Part shown: piece by piece, positions 11,013 to 22,502 of the stretch | Layout of the letters: the number at the start of each line of letters is the position of its first letter | Numbering within the stretch: the first letter of the stretch is position 1 | Source of the DNA: Cyanophora paradoxa | Lineage: Eukaryota; Glaucocystophyceae; Cyanophorales; Cyanophoraceae | Length of the DNA: 64,000 bases | Assembly (NCBI GenBank): GCA_004431415.1 | Contig: QPMI01000489.1 | Location: forward strand, 1 to 64,000 | Direction of reading: 5' to 3' | Notes under the pieces: model-generated | What the model was told of the DNA's origin: nothing | Seen by the model: only the letters and a program-made list of their open reading frames with translations | The model's database searches: none | Program-made: the position numbers and the translations under genes

Positions 11013-13054
11013 GCAATTTCTTCTTCACCGGTTACGCCTCTGATTTTGTGGAAGCCGATGACGCTTTTGGCGAACGCTGCTTCCCTTGCTCGAAATGTGG
11101 TCCTGCTGTTGTGTATTGCTATCGCAAACTGATGGGAAGCGCAGATTCTGAAGAATCAGAGCGTGAATACAGTCGGCAGATCGACGACAGCAATCCTTCA
11201 GAAGAACGATGAGAACAAAAACGATGGATCCGACCGCGAGGGGTCGGAGAAGGAGAACTCATACGCGGGTCTCGCTGCGCACCGCCTTTCGGGCGGTCGC
11301 AGTAACGCCAATGCGTGGGGTGAACTCGATTGCTGTTTGCAATCGCACGTTGAAGAACTTACGCTCTCACAAACAGCATCGGTTCTCAGGCAGCCTGCGA
11401 ACGATCCAGAGGAGCTTTGGCCTCTTCAAGTACAGACTCTTGTCGACGATATCATGAGAGTCTTTGGTGCGTTTTTCGAATTACACACGCACATGATCAA
11501 AACATGACCAACATACGTGCGCATGACAAAAAACAATCAGACGTCTCGAACACGATCTTCGGCGGCCGTCCACAAGTCCCTGTAGACTTCAAGGCAACGC
11601 TGGAGGCTTCAGTGCGGCTTCTGATTGGGACCGTTGAATATCAGAGCCGCAGACACCAGTCATCCGCGATGGCTGTTCGCTTTCTTCATGTCCTTATGAC
11701 CGGATTCATTTTTTTTGATGAAATCCGTGTCGGCAGCGTGAAGCTCTTCTTGCACTCTTCGCGAAGCTCCGAGAAAACAGCTACGACACTGCGCTTCCTG
11801 TGGGCGTTGATTGCGTGGCCATCACGCATGGTTCGGATTTGCATTCACCATTCAGTTCAGATTTCCATTCAGTTTCCATTGCAAAACGCCCAACCACGCT
11901 CAGGTTTCTCTTTCCTCGGAAGGCGCGACGAAAAGAATCCACGAGTCTTCATTCACAATGCTCGGTCTCCTTTTATTCGTATCAATTTTATGGTATATCT
12001 TCAGGCCATTTGGGACGCACTTGGGCAACCCATTTGGCTTGAGATGAAAACATCGTACAGCAGTGCGAATCGCTTTTTCGGAATATGATATCTTTTTTAA
12101 ATTCCGATGGTCCGCTACAGAGCTGATTCAACGCATCCTTCTCGCCCTCAAGTACACCTGTTGCACAATGACAGCAAACGGCGTTTATCCTGAAGGAGTT
12201 CCAGACGGAAATCCAGCACCGGTTCATATCTTTGTTTTCCTCATCATCATCATTCACCGACATACCACGTCAGGAGCCGTTCACGGAAAAGGTTGTGACG
12301 GAATGGCTAAAGGGTCACGTTAGATATCTTGTTCAAAGTCGCACCACGGAATGGAGGACTACTGTGGCTGTGTGCCAGCCATTATCTTAAATGTGCTGTC
12401 CACGGTTTTCTCATTCTTGCGACAGAACGGCGCAACCTTGTATAATGGCCCGAAAAAGATGAAACGCATGCAGAAACGAGAAGTCGAGCGGGCAAAAGAG
12501 GTTGATAAGTTCTCTAAGCAAATCATCAGCCCCGGAGACTTCAGTACTTGTTGTTCATTTTTCGATATCTTGACGTACCTGATTTCGTTTCGCAGTGAAT
12601 CCGTTCCTTGCTGCACCGGAAGCGATTCCTAACAGTCTGATGCGCTTCAACAAGTTCGAGCTGGTGGACTTGATGCACGTTGGGGCTCCGAATGCGACAG
12701 CCGAGATAGTCGGGACAGGGTTGTACGTCGGCCGTGTGGATTTATCATTCGTCAATCCGCAGCTTGTACGGGCCAACCTGTTTGAATTGGAGGAGGTGCA
12801 TGCGTTGAATACTACCTTATGAGCGCCAGTAATCGTGTTCTCGTGACGAGGCCCTTTGCGATGCCGTACAGAGCGCCCACGATCTGGTTGTCGTGACATC
12901 TGTTTGTCCAACTTGGGTTCAGAAACAGATTCCATACTTCTACATGAAGAAAGGCGTCGCAAAAGAGATCGCGGTGCAGATGGTCAGTCAGAATTCTTGG
13001 ATTGTGTGCAGCACGTGGAACCGGACTGATTGACGCCGCGCAGGTTGTAAGTCA
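11013..13054 (+). CDS. unidentified multi-exon gene, part 3 (frame-consistent splicing)
   Basis: Seen: a Cys-pair segment (GERCFPCSKCGPAVVYCYRK) at about 11060-11140, then an acidic Ser/Glu stretch. An exon ending at about 11465 (TLVDDIMRVF) joins in frame to one starting after aatcag at about 11541 (VSNTIFGGRPQVPVDFKATL), and that joins in phase 0 to REALLALFAKLRENSYDTAL (about 11736). Further exons read ANGVYPEGVPDGNPAP joined to EPFTEKVVTEWLKGHVRYLV (about 12290), a Lys/Arg helix (PKKMKRMQKREVERAKEVDK, about 12445) and PFLAAPEAIPNSLMRFNKFE (about 12597). The last coding-quality segment is at 12850-13032. Consistent phases argue for a functional gene. I recognise no family. Confidence 0.5.
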
Positions 13055-13284
13055 CGTAGTCTTTCCAAGATGGTTTTCGTTGCTACTTTGATGACTGCGG
13101 TCCCGGTGCAGCCGAACATGCAAGTGGCGAACGGAGCGAAACGAGCGATTTTCTGGGCAGGAAATCTTCTTCAAAAGAGCACTGCTAACACGAGTGCATC
13201 CGAGCCAACATCTGGCCTGCTTCTGATGCATCACGTCCGTTATATCTTAATTGTATCGATCCCATTAATCGAATCGATCCACCG

Positions 13285-13503
13285 ATGCAGGAGGAGCTCG
13301 AGTCCGAAGCAAATAGTGCCGTCGCCTCCAAAAAGCCGAGGATCAAGGCATCTGCAGCTGGTGCCGGAACAAGCATGCTGGTGCCGGGAACAAGCATGCT
13401 GGCGCGGCCAGCAAGGGGAAACAAGGAGGGGAGGAGGAAGGAGGGCTCGAAGAGATCAGTGAGCAATTTTTCTTCGGTCGTGTCAATCGACATATTTACA
13501 TAA
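13285..13503 (+). CDS. small basic reading frame with an internal duplication, unknown
   Basis: A 72-codon frame opening MQEELESEANSAVASKKPRI, with Lys/Arg-rich ends. A 20-base word (about aacaagcatgctggtgccgg) is repeated at about 13369-13410 and encodes a repeated GTSMLV. It may be a terminal exon of the upstream gene or chance. Confidence 0.25.
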   Translation: MQEELESEANSAVASKKPRIKASAAGAGTSMLVPGTSMLARPARGNKEGRRKEGSKRSVSNFSSVVSIDIFT

Positions 13504-13740
13504 ATGCTGCTCATAATTTGCGTGTCATTAATGAACCAATGAATAGGGATCAGGACGATGATGGTGACGAAGCCTCTGTGAAAAACGTGTGCCCTCTGTC
13601 AATTTCTCTTCACACGCTGTCTTTGCTCTTCATCCCTTCTTTCCATCTATCTAGATGTTCATGCAAAAGCGTGCCTGCACATTGCTCTCGCGCTTGCGTT
13701 TTTGCAGATAACAACACCATCAGAGCCATTTTGACAGAGC

Positions 13741-15030
13741 CAGGTCCGGAACCCGGCAACCTGACCGGTGCAGCTAGGTGTTCGAGATGGACGGCGTACG
13801 CCCGGGCCTCTGCAGAGAGAGGAAGTCGACTGCAAAGAGAGGAAGTCGACACGTGCACGGGCAGGTCCGGAACCCGGCAACCTGACCGGTGCAGCTAGGT
13901 GTTCGAGATGGAGGGCGTACGCCCGGGCCTCTGCAAAGAGAGGAAGTCGACACGTGCACAGGCAGGTCCGGAACCCGGCAACCTGACCGGTGCAGCTAGG
14001 TGTTCGAGATGGACGGCGTACGCCCGGGCCTCTGCAAAGAGAAGAGGAAGTCGACACGTGCACGGGCAGGTCCGGAACCCGGCAACCTGACCGGTGCAGC
14101 TAGGTGTTCGAGATGGAGGGCGTACGCCCGGGCCTCTGCAAAGAGAGGAAGTCGACACGTGCACAGGCAGGTCCGGAACCCGGCAACCTGACCGGTGCAG
14201 CTAGGTGTTCGAGATGGACGGCGTACGCCCGGGCCTCTGCAAAGAGAAGAGGAAGTCGACACGTGCACGGGCAGGTCCGGAACCCGGCAACCTGACCGGT
14301 GCAGCTAGGTGTTCGAGATGGACGGCGTACGCCCGGGCCTCTGCAAAGAGAGGAAGTCGACACGTGCACAGGCAGGTCCGGAACCCGGCAACCTGACCGG
14401 TGCAGCTAGGTGTTCGAGATGGACGGCGTACGCCCGGGCCTCTGCAAAGAGAGGAAGTCGACACGTGCACGGGCAGGTCCGGAACCCGGCAACCTGACCG
14501 GTGCAGCTAGGTGTTCGAGATGGACGGCGTACGCCCGGGCCTCTGCAAAGAGAGGAAGTCGACACGTGCACAGGCAGGTCCGGAACCCGGCAACCTGACC
14601 GGTGCAGCTAGGTGTTCGAGATGGACGGCGTACGCCCGGGCCTCTGCAAAGAGAAGAGGAAGTCGACACGTGCACGGGCAGGTCCGGAACCCGGCAACCT
14701 GACCGGTGCAGCTAGGTGTTCGAGATGGACGGCGTACGCCCGGGCCTCTGCAAAGAGAGGAAGTCGACACGTGCACAGGCAGGTCCGGAACCCGGCAACC
14801 TGACCGGTGCAGCTAGGTGTTCGAGATGGACGGCGTACGCCCGGGCCTCTGCAAAGAGAGGAAGTCGACACGTGCACGGGCAGGTCCGGAACCCGGCAAC
14901 CTGACCGGTGCAGCTAGGTGTTCGAGATGGACGGCGTACGCCCGGGCCTCTGCAAAGAGAGGAAGTCGACACGTGCACGGGCAGGTCCGGAACCCGGCAA
15001 CCTGACCGGTGCAGCTAGGTGTTCGAGATG
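13741..15030. repeat. tandem minisatellite, 101/104-bp unit, about 13 copies
   Basis: The unit starts ggtccggaacccggcaacct and ends cgacacgtgcacgggca. Taking CACGTGCAC as anchor, successive spacings from about 13858 to 14978 are 101, 104, 101, 104, 101, 101, 101, 104, 101, 101 and 101 bp. The 104-bp units carry an extra AGA (gagaagagg versus gagagg). Other variable sites are cacgggcagg/cacaggcagg and gatggacgg/gatggaggg. The first unit has an extra duplicated gaagtcgactgcaaagagag. Since 101 is not a multiple of three, the apparent reading frames in the array are not evidence of protein. Confidence 0.95.
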
Positions 15031-15166
15031 GACGCAGTCGCTCAAGTCACATTTGCGAATTCACTTGCGTCTCAATTGCCGCTTTGCGCTTTTGCTTTGC
15101 GAGCGTTTTGCACTTCTTATTTTGTCATGCGGTTTTCGAGGGTTCTCTTTCGGGATTTTCTCTTTC

Positions 15167-15191
15167 GGGGGGGGGGGGGGGGGGGGGGGGG
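15167..15191 (+). repeat. uninterrupted run of 25 G
   Basis: Pure G tract between tctttc and ctgatcacg, 137 bp beyond the minisatellite. Length in the assembly may be unreliable. Confidence 0.9.
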
Positions 15192-15307
15192 CTGATCACG
15201 ATTCGCTGAATTCCAGTTCGACATTGGCGGTGTGGGTGAAACTTGCCGGCTGCATATGTCTGCTTATTGACTTGCATATGCCGCTTATTGACTTGCATAT
15301 GCCGCAG

Positions 15308-16659
15308 ATGGAGGCTCCGAAAGCCAAGCGAAGCAAGACGGAAGACCAGCGAATCCGTCGCGATGTGCTAGCTGCTCTCAAGCTCAAAGACGAGTTGGAA
15401 TTCGACTCTCAGAAAGTGCACAACGAGGCGAATGGGGAGCGGAATCAGCGGGTCCTCGTCAAACTCCCCGTTTCAGCCGCCCGCCGCCAGCCGGGATCTC
15501 CGGATCTGGATCTGGAAAAGTGCACGAGGCCGAGCCCCCCTTCTGGTCAGAAGACGCTATTCGTACTGAACTCCGGCTGGAGTACAAACTCGAGGAACGG
15601 ACCCCTGGCGGCGTTCTCGTTACGCACTGGGAGAAGACCGAGAAAGGCTTCCTTGTTCCCGCTTTCCTCGGATTCCGCACGAAGCCAGGCCATTTCATGT
15701 TTGGGGTCGTGCGCCATTCAATTGTTGTCTTTCTCGCAATCAAGCATTATGTTTATGATTTTCCAATGCAGGTACGCGCCATGCTTGCAAGAATACGATC
15801 TTCAAGAGTATCCATCCTACGGAAGTGTATACTCCTCTGAAAGACACAGTCGCGGATCAGGATATGATGTGATTGCGCATCAATAATGCAAAAATCCGCG
15901 ACATGTTTGACGTCTTTTGTTCAGGGCATACTGGCTTGGAGTTTCGCCGACGCCACCGACTTTGGTCGCTGATAAGCTCGGATTCGGCTCAAGCAACAAG
16001 CTGCACGATTTGCTGGCAAAGAGTCGCAGTGACGTGGTAAGAAGTATATGAAAATACTGGACGGCTAGCACTTTGACTCATGATTCCGTAGATTCATGTG
16101 CCTGGTGACTGGGTCATTGAGCAATGGGTGTACCGCGACGCCTTTGAAGCCGAAAAGGAAGAGCGGAAGGACAAGAGGCAGCTGGAGGAGGAAGAGATGA
16201 GAGCAAAGTCGAACGCAGCCAGCCAAGACAGTCAGAATTCGAATGATGAGGACATGAAGAAGCTTCAGGCTGAGCAGGCCGAGCAGCAATCTCGGCATCG
16301 ACAGAACGAGGCTGATGAGGCAGAGATCGCGCGCCGATTTGAAGCCGATTCTTCGCTCCATCGCGTTCAGAATCCCGAGTTCGAAAGAGCGACTGCCGAT
16401 TACGGTCGCTTCTTCAAGGACGCTAATGTCCGTCTCCTGGTTCGTTCATTCTTTAACTCTCCTCTCCTTGTGTCGCTGCTGCAACATCATGATGCAGGAG
16501 GAGACTGCAATGGACGTGACACTTCAGCAAGGATCTTCATCACGTTCAGAGCCACTGGACCTGCTGGTCACACTTGCCACAGGGAAATCAGCTGCAGCAG
16601 TGGCATCAAATATTCCTGATGGGATGAGTCCGGCTTGTCGTCGGACGAGGAGGAGATGA
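15308..16659 (+). CDS. unidentified multi-exon protein with a charged coiled-coil-like region
   Basis: The likely start is MEAPKAKRSKTEDQRIRRDV at 15308. A second segment (about 15520-15700) reads EAEPPFWSEDAIRTELRLEY then GFLVPAFLGFRTKPGHFMF, ending at a GT donor. A third begins after tgcag at about 15770 (YAPCLQEYDLQEYPSYGSVY). A fourth (about 16090-16437) reads IHVPGDWVIEQWVYRDAF and then a long Glu/Lys/Gln-rich helix (AEKEERKDKRQLEEEEMRAK), likely a coiled coil. A last exon after gatgcag at about 16496 runs to a stop at 16657-16659. Not every junction phase was confirmed. No family recognised. Confidence 0.5.
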
Positions 16660-16937
16660 CTACGCACCGCAGCCAGGTTGGTGGAGATGAGCTTGATTAA
16701 TGACCTGCCAGGCTGGTGCGCATCCCGCCAGTCCGCATGCGCACGCAAATAAGAAGAATTCCGTCCCAGCTGCAGATTTCAGGAATACGAAGCATTCATC
16801 AAACCGATTAGCTAGCTCTAGGATAGAGCTCGCGCGCAGTATCGCTTGAAGATGGGCTGCTATAGATAGCTTTTACAGAAAAAATAAAAAAAAGCAAAAA
16901 AAACGTAAAAAAGTGAACCGCTGCACCGAAACCAACA
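16660..16937. other. A-rich boundary segment, no gene
   Basis: Contains the purine tract at 16872-16912 (aaaaaataaaaaaaagc and similar). No coding signal. It marks the end of the moderate-GC part of the window. Confidence 0.5.
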
Positions 16938-17130
16938 TTACCTCGGCGAGTTTACCCCGACGTCTTTACCTCGCCAACTTTACCTCGGCGAGTTTACACC
17001 GACGTCTTTACCCCGCTTTTCACAACTTTACCACCCTGACTTTACCCCGGCGACTTTACCCTGGTGACTTTACAGTGGTGTAACGCAAACAGCACAACTT
17101 TACCACACCCTAAGTTTACCATATGGTAAA
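16938..17130. repeat. degenerate array phased on TTTACC
   Basis: At least fourteen TTTACC/TTTACA words are spaced about 12-16 bp apart with variable GC-rich fillers such as ccgacgtc, tcgccaac and ccggcgac. The array ends in an inverted pair gtttaccat/atggtaaac at about 17114-17131. It is not a canonical telomere repeat. Confidence 0.7.
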
Positions 17131-20100
17131 CTTAATTTCTGGCTCCCAGTGATAGCTGCGAGCCGCTGAGCTGCTCGCGCGCCACCTTCCCCAACCTGGA
17201 GCGCCAGGCTCCAAGTTTGAGCTCGGACGCGGCGCACGTCGGCGCTGCAGCTGCAGCTGGCAAGGCGCTGGCAATTGCAAGAGCTGAGGCTCGAGGAGAC
17301 GTCGACAAGCTCAGTGCCGCAGTGCAACACTCGCCGAGTCGACGTCGGCCGTGACCAGATCGGGGGCCTTAAAGCTCGACGATCTCATCGCGAGTGTGAA
17401 GTCAAGGCTCGGTTTTCGCGACGCCGATCGCGATCATCGTCCCGGCCGCGGGCTGGCGACGGGTTTTCGCGAGGCCGAGGCTCGCCGCGCGCGAATTCGC
17501 TGGGCTCCCGGGTCCGGCGAAACGCAAGCTCCGCAGCTGACAGGCGAGCTATGACCTGCGCCCAGGCCGCCTCGGGGCTCGCGGGGGCCGTACGCCCACG
17601 ACCACTGGGCCAGGACGCCCGTCAGGCGAAGGCTGAGGGCCTTACGCGTCGGCCGTTTCGCCCATATTGCCGAGTCGGTCGTCTTGGATGCACGCGAAAA
17701 TTGAACGCGGATCCGCTAGCCTAGCAGCGCGGGGCGCCAGCTCAGGAGATCTAGAGGGGCGGCGGTTGCAACTGCATTGCCATCGGCAAGCCCTCGAGCT
17801 CGGGAAGCCTGGCACCGCGGGGCGCCAGCCCAAGAGAGGGCGGCGGTAGATGCAATTCAAATGATTGCGTTCGAGGCGAACGGTTTCATCTGCTGGCGCA
17901 GCCTTTCGCGCCCGGCGTCCGCTGAGTCACTAGCGCTGCTCGCGGCCGAGCGCCGATCGGATAACGGCGTGAAGTTCACGGATCCGGGTCCGAGTTCGGA
18001 ATTTTGGAGCCAGGTGCACGTGGCGCTCATGATCAGGCCTGGGACTGGGGGCGCCAGCTGCAGGCTGGGCCGCGAGGCCTCATGATCAGCTGGCCCGTAC
18101 GCTTGGCCAGTGGGGCCGCGGACTCGCTGGGTCCTGCGGGCCGGGGGCCGGCCCGGAGCGCCAGGCCTCATGATCATGATCATGATTGAGACCGCAACCG
18201 TGGCTAGCGAGTGCCGAGGTGCTAGCTATAGGCGTCGGCGGGCTGAATCATGATCAGGGCCGCGGTTTGAGTTCGAAACAGGCACTCGCGGGGCCGCGTG
18301 ATCGCGAGTTTCGGCGCCCGCTGGCCTCGGGTTGGGACCTAGTTTTGCGCTCGGTCGCGAAAATATGCCGCTGGGGCGGCGGGGCGCAGGCTTAAGAGGA
18401 CGGCGTTCGAGGAGGCTCAGGGCGCCGGCGCCGGCGGTTACGTCCGGCGGTCGGCTTGTGCAGCCTCGCGCGCCCCGAGCCCGGCGGCCACTCAACGGCC
18501 GGGTCATCAGCGCCGCCGCAGTGCTCGCAGCCAAGTGCTCGCCGATTCGGCAATGATGATGGCGCGGAGCCCCCGCAGGCTCTGAGCCTAGCTCCGAGGC
18601 TCTGTGAGTGACAGCGCTCATGATCAGCCCGACGGCTGGCCATATACAGGCCTCAGCTGAAATTCTCGAATTGGAGCCGGAGCGCCGGCCGCGGGCCTCG
18701 AGCATGCGCATGCACGGTGCTCTAGATCATCGGATCTAGACCTCCGAGGCTCATGACCAGCCGCTGAGCCCCAGGCCGCGCCACTGGGCCGGGACCGCGG
18801 GTTGCAGGAGCTCGAGCGGCAGCTTGGGGGTCCGAGGAGGCTTTAAATTTCCGCTTCGAACTAGCTGCCACGGGTGCCGCGGCGTGGGGTAGTCAGCTGC
18901 AGTTGCGATCTGGGTCCGTGCCCAGCTGCATGTGCAGCTGCCAGGCTGCAGCCGCTGAGCTGCAGCCGAGTTCGGTTTGCGAATGCAAAGCGATTTGCAG
19001 ACCGCGAAGCGCGTGGCCGCTGGATTGTGGGGCCCTGGCTAGGGAGCCGTAGGGGACAGGCTTGGCGCGCAAGGCGCCGCCAGCGGCTGGGCCTTAAGCT
19101 TGTAGGGCTCGAGCCCAACCGCAATTGCGGCTTGCAACGCCGATCGGCAGCTGGCCCAGTGGGCATGCAGCGGCAGGCGACGCCAGCACGGCGCCGTCGG
19201 AGTCGTTCGAATTTCGCTTGCTTCGCCGCGAGAAAACTCGGGGGTCGAAGGCAAGGGGCCTCCGCGGCCGAGCTCGAGGCTCGTGCGGGGTGAATTTCCC
19301 GGTTTCGCGGGCAGGATCATCGGACCCCGGAAGGGCCCTGCTGCGAAAACGGTATACGGGGCACGCCGGGGGCGAGCCGTGTGCCTCGCTATAGACCCTC
19401 AGGGCCTGCCGGCTGCTGCTGCCCGGGATAGGCCGGGCCATGCCGTGCGGGGGCACTGGCGTCAGCTCTGGCACCTCCCGCACGTGCACGCGCAACTTGG
19501 CAAGCCATTGAGTCTAAGTTCAAAGCCATGGGTGCGAGAGAGGCGTCTCGCTCGCGCGCAACGTCGCAACGTCGCGCAACCTCTAGATCGATATCTAGAT
19601 CATCGGATCCGACTCGGCGATGATCTGAGACTCGAGATCCGGGCCGGTCACATGCTCAGCTGCAACGCGGCTTGCAGCCTCAAGGCTTCAGGACCTATAG
19701 CTTGGCCCGGCGGCTGAGCCTGGGCCACAGCTTATATCATCCGATGATCAGCTTCCGGAGGTCCGAATCCAACTGGGCAAGGTCCGATCCCGGCCTGCGG
19801 CTCGAGCTTGCAGCCGATCCGTACGGAGCTGGCCATGGATTCGGATTCGCACACAATATTGCTGGCTTGGCGACTCTCTCAGCAAGCTTAAGCCGGCCGG
19901 ATCCGCCGCGGCCGGCGCTGACGCTCGTAGCCAGAAGCGTGAGCGGGCCCTGGGCTGGTGTTCGAGCTCACGAGGAAGCAGCCGCAGCCTGCCGGCAGGT
20001 GCGTCCCGGGGCCAGAACCAGAGCTTCTAAAAAGCCTTTGAAGCTCAGCGGCTCGTGCGAACAGCAAGCTCAGATGGGCTTCAGGCTAGGGTCCGCTTTC

Positions 20101-20740
20101 CGAGGGCCCAGGCCCTGAGGGCTCGGGGGACTGAGCAGCTGTGCCTACAGTAGCATGTGCAGTGTGATTAAGGCTAGCGCTGGAGCCGGATCGGAGCTCG
20201 AGCTTGGGTGCCGGCCTCGATCGATCACGAGCTCCGTCTCGAGCTCCAGGCTTTTGTTTTGCAGCCTGGCCATGCATATGGCAGTACTGGTTGCAATTGC
20301 GTTCCTGAGCAGCTAGCCGTGCAGCGTGGAGCCTGCCGCAAGCAGCTCATGCAAGCAGCTCATGATCAGCGGCTGGCATGCATATATATGCTCCGGATCT
20401 GGCCATGGGTCAGAGCTAGACTCATGATCAGTGATCAGGGCCGTACGTGTACTGAGTCACCAGCCTGGCAGGCGCCGGATAGCTCAGAAATTGCAATTGC
20501 AATTGAGCGAGGCCTGCAGCTGCATGCGCAGCTGATCATCTCGCACGGCGCGGTCACCGGGTCACGAGCGCTGAAAAAGCCTCGATCGCGAGCTCGAGCT
20601 CGTGATCTCATTCCGGATCCGGATCCGCATGCACGCTGTGCGTGGGGTCGAGAGTCTGCACGTACTGTATGGCTAGCTATAGCTCAAGGCCAGTGTTCTG
20701 GCCAAGAGTCTGCACTAGCTATAGAGTACAGAGGACATTC
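17131..20740. other. GC-rich palindrome-dense region without a supportable gene
   Basis: Several frames stay open only because of high GC, and none shows a domain, splice chain or plausible amino-acid composition. Self-complementary words are packed here: TCATGATCATGATCATGA (about 18167), GATCCGGATCCGGATCCG (about 20613), AATTGCAATTGCAATT (about 20489), GAGCTCGAGCTCG (about 20590) and many CTGCAGCTGCA-type words. Confidence 0.5.
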
Positions 20741-20853
20741 TTCACACAAAATTCCGGGGGACATTCTTCACACGAAAAGCTCGCAGCGTAAAGCCAAGCT
20801 TATCGCGCAGAATGTCCGCGCTCGGATTCCGGCGTCCTCGCTGTCCACGGTTG

Positions 20854-21105
20854 AGCACACCCTTTCAAGAAGACAGGCTCACTACGCAGTAGTAGAGCGC
20901 TGCTTCGGGTGGCTAGCGATGCAGCGGTGACTCGAGCAGTCTGCCTCGGTCCCGGTTCGCTTGCTCTCCTCTCCATCGTCGGCTGATCAAGCACGCCCTT
21001 TCGAGAAGACAGGCTCACGACAAGGTCGTAGAGCACTGCTTCGGGCGGCTAGCGATGCAACGGTGACTCGAGCAGTCTGCCTCGGTCCCGGTTCGCTTTC
21101 TCTCT
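20854..21105 (+). repeat. tandem duplication, period 137 bp, two copies
   Basis: The segment from gcacaccctttcaagaagac to cccggttcgctt recurs 137 bp later (starting 20991) with scattered substitutions. A frame across copy 1 ends ERCFGWLAMQR, faintly like the end of some transposases but too short to call. Confidence 0.8.
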
Positions 21106-21377
21106 GGCCGTCGCTCGGGGCCAAGGGCCGCCGAGGTGAGCAAGCTCACATCGCACGAAACCGGAGCGATCTGCCCCCGGCTCGTGTTTGCGCTCTATTT
21201 GCGAGAGCAGCACGCCCCAGTCGTAACCGCGCTGAGCCAGAACCTCAGCCCGCGGCCGTGGGCGCCAGGCTAAGCCACGCGGCTGCCCCACGTCTCCTCC
21301 GCTGAAAGATCTGTGTGCGAGCGGCTCGCCGGGCTCTATAGGTGGCCGGCGACCGCCCGCGCTTAGTGCCGCGCGGC

Positions 21378-21670
21378 GCGAGCGAGGTCCGCGGCCGACC
21401 CAGCAGATCAAATCTGCCGACCCCAGCAGATCAAATCTCACGGGCGAGGCGCGGCGCGCACCCCGGGAGGCCGTGCGCGTGCGCAGCGACAGCACAGGCC
21501 ATGATGAACCCGGGCGCGGAGCGAGCGAGGTCCGCGGCCGACCCCAGCAGATCAAATCTGCCGACCCCAGCAGATCAAATCTCACGGGCGAGGCGCGGCG
21601 CGCACCCCGGGAGGCCGTGCGCGTGCGCAGCGACAACACAGGCCATGATGAACTCGGGCGCGGAGCGCTG
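21378..21670 (+). repeat. tandem duplication, period 153 bp, two copies
   Basis: The block starting gcgagcgaggtccgcggccg recurs at 21531 with about one mismatch in twenty-five. It contains cagcagatcaaatctgccga and then a shorter second copy of cagcagatcaaatct, so there is a nested repeat. Confidence 0.85.
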
Positions 21671-22458
21671 GGCTCGGGGTGCAAGGCTCGCGAGGGCCAG
21701 CACGGCCGATCGACCAGGCTCGATGTACGCCTCGGTCTTGGGCGAGGCTCGCGGGTCGCCGGTCATCGCACAGGTCTTCTTTCGTCTGCGCGAGGCCGTG
21801 CGCGCGGCGCGGCGCCGCAGGGGGCGCGTACTAGCATGGGCATCGAGGTTGTCCCTCCGAGATCCGGACAAGATCTGCGACGTCCGTCGGCGAGGGCGAC
21901 GGGAGGGCGCGTCCGACCGCATTTAGCAGTTCTCCAGAGCTAGTTCTACGTTTTCGGTGAGCTGACGGAGAGCCTGCCGGCTCGCTGTGGCTGATCGCTG
22001 TGTGCATCCCGATCGCATGCCGATCCGGGCTCGCCGGTGCGCGGGGGTCGCCGATCGACGCTGAAATGATGTTCTAGCGCTACTGGCGATGCGCCCGCCT
22101 CGCTGCTGGTCGCCGATCGTGCCGGGTTGATGTTGACGATGAGCTGCCCACGGGTTGCTCCGTAGGCAGTGGCGCCTGTCGGATAGGAGGTATTCCCACC
22201 CGATTGGGCGCCCGCGCGGTCCAGCGCGGGGCCGGCTCCCTGTGCTGGAGCAGCTGTAGATGCAGGCTGGTGTATTCTCTGTGTACCCGGAAGACTACTG
22301 ACACTGTACCCCTAGGACAGGTAGAGGCAGGCCAGCGTAGGCTACCGCGAGGCAAGCCTACAGGAAGAGACTATGCTAAGGCACTCTAGACTGCGTCAGG
22401 CACCAACTAGCTCTAGTCGCTAAGTCACCGCAAGGCCAGGGAATCGAGCCATGCGACA
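21671..22458. other. GC-rich DNA up to the duplicated units, no gene seen
   Basis: No domain or splice chain found on either strand. The sequence changes abruptly at 22459, where homology to the tandem units begins. Confidence 0.4.
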
Positions 22459-22502
22459 CTAGAGTTAACGTTGCTCCTAGAGATCTCGATTTCCAAGCAA
22501 TC

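Noticed and set aside
13741-15030. Overlapping series of about 62-90-codon reading frames on both strands
   Set aside because: They restate the 101/104-bp repeat in successive frames; the unit length is not a multiple of three and no domain is present.
13741-15030. CRISPR-like array
   Set aside because: There are no unique spacers between short repeats; the whole 101-bp unit repeats, and the host is a eukaryote.
1-16800. Giant-virus or bacterial insertion
   Set aside because: Genes here have many spliceosomal introns and a eukaryotic SET domain; no viral hallmark gene is seen.
16938-17130. Telomere repeat (TTTAGGG-like)
   Set aside because: TTTACC spaced by variable 6-10 bp fillers does not match any canonical telomere repeat on either strand.
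17131-20740. Several long open frames of 100-240 codons
   Set aside because: High GC removes stops; amino-acid content is erratic, frames overlap on both strands and no splice chain or domain is present.
20760-20930. PIF/Harbinger transposase fragment (…VERCFGWLAMQR)
   Set aside because: Only about a dozen residues are suggestive, and the surrounding DNA is a tandem duplication without other transposase motifs.
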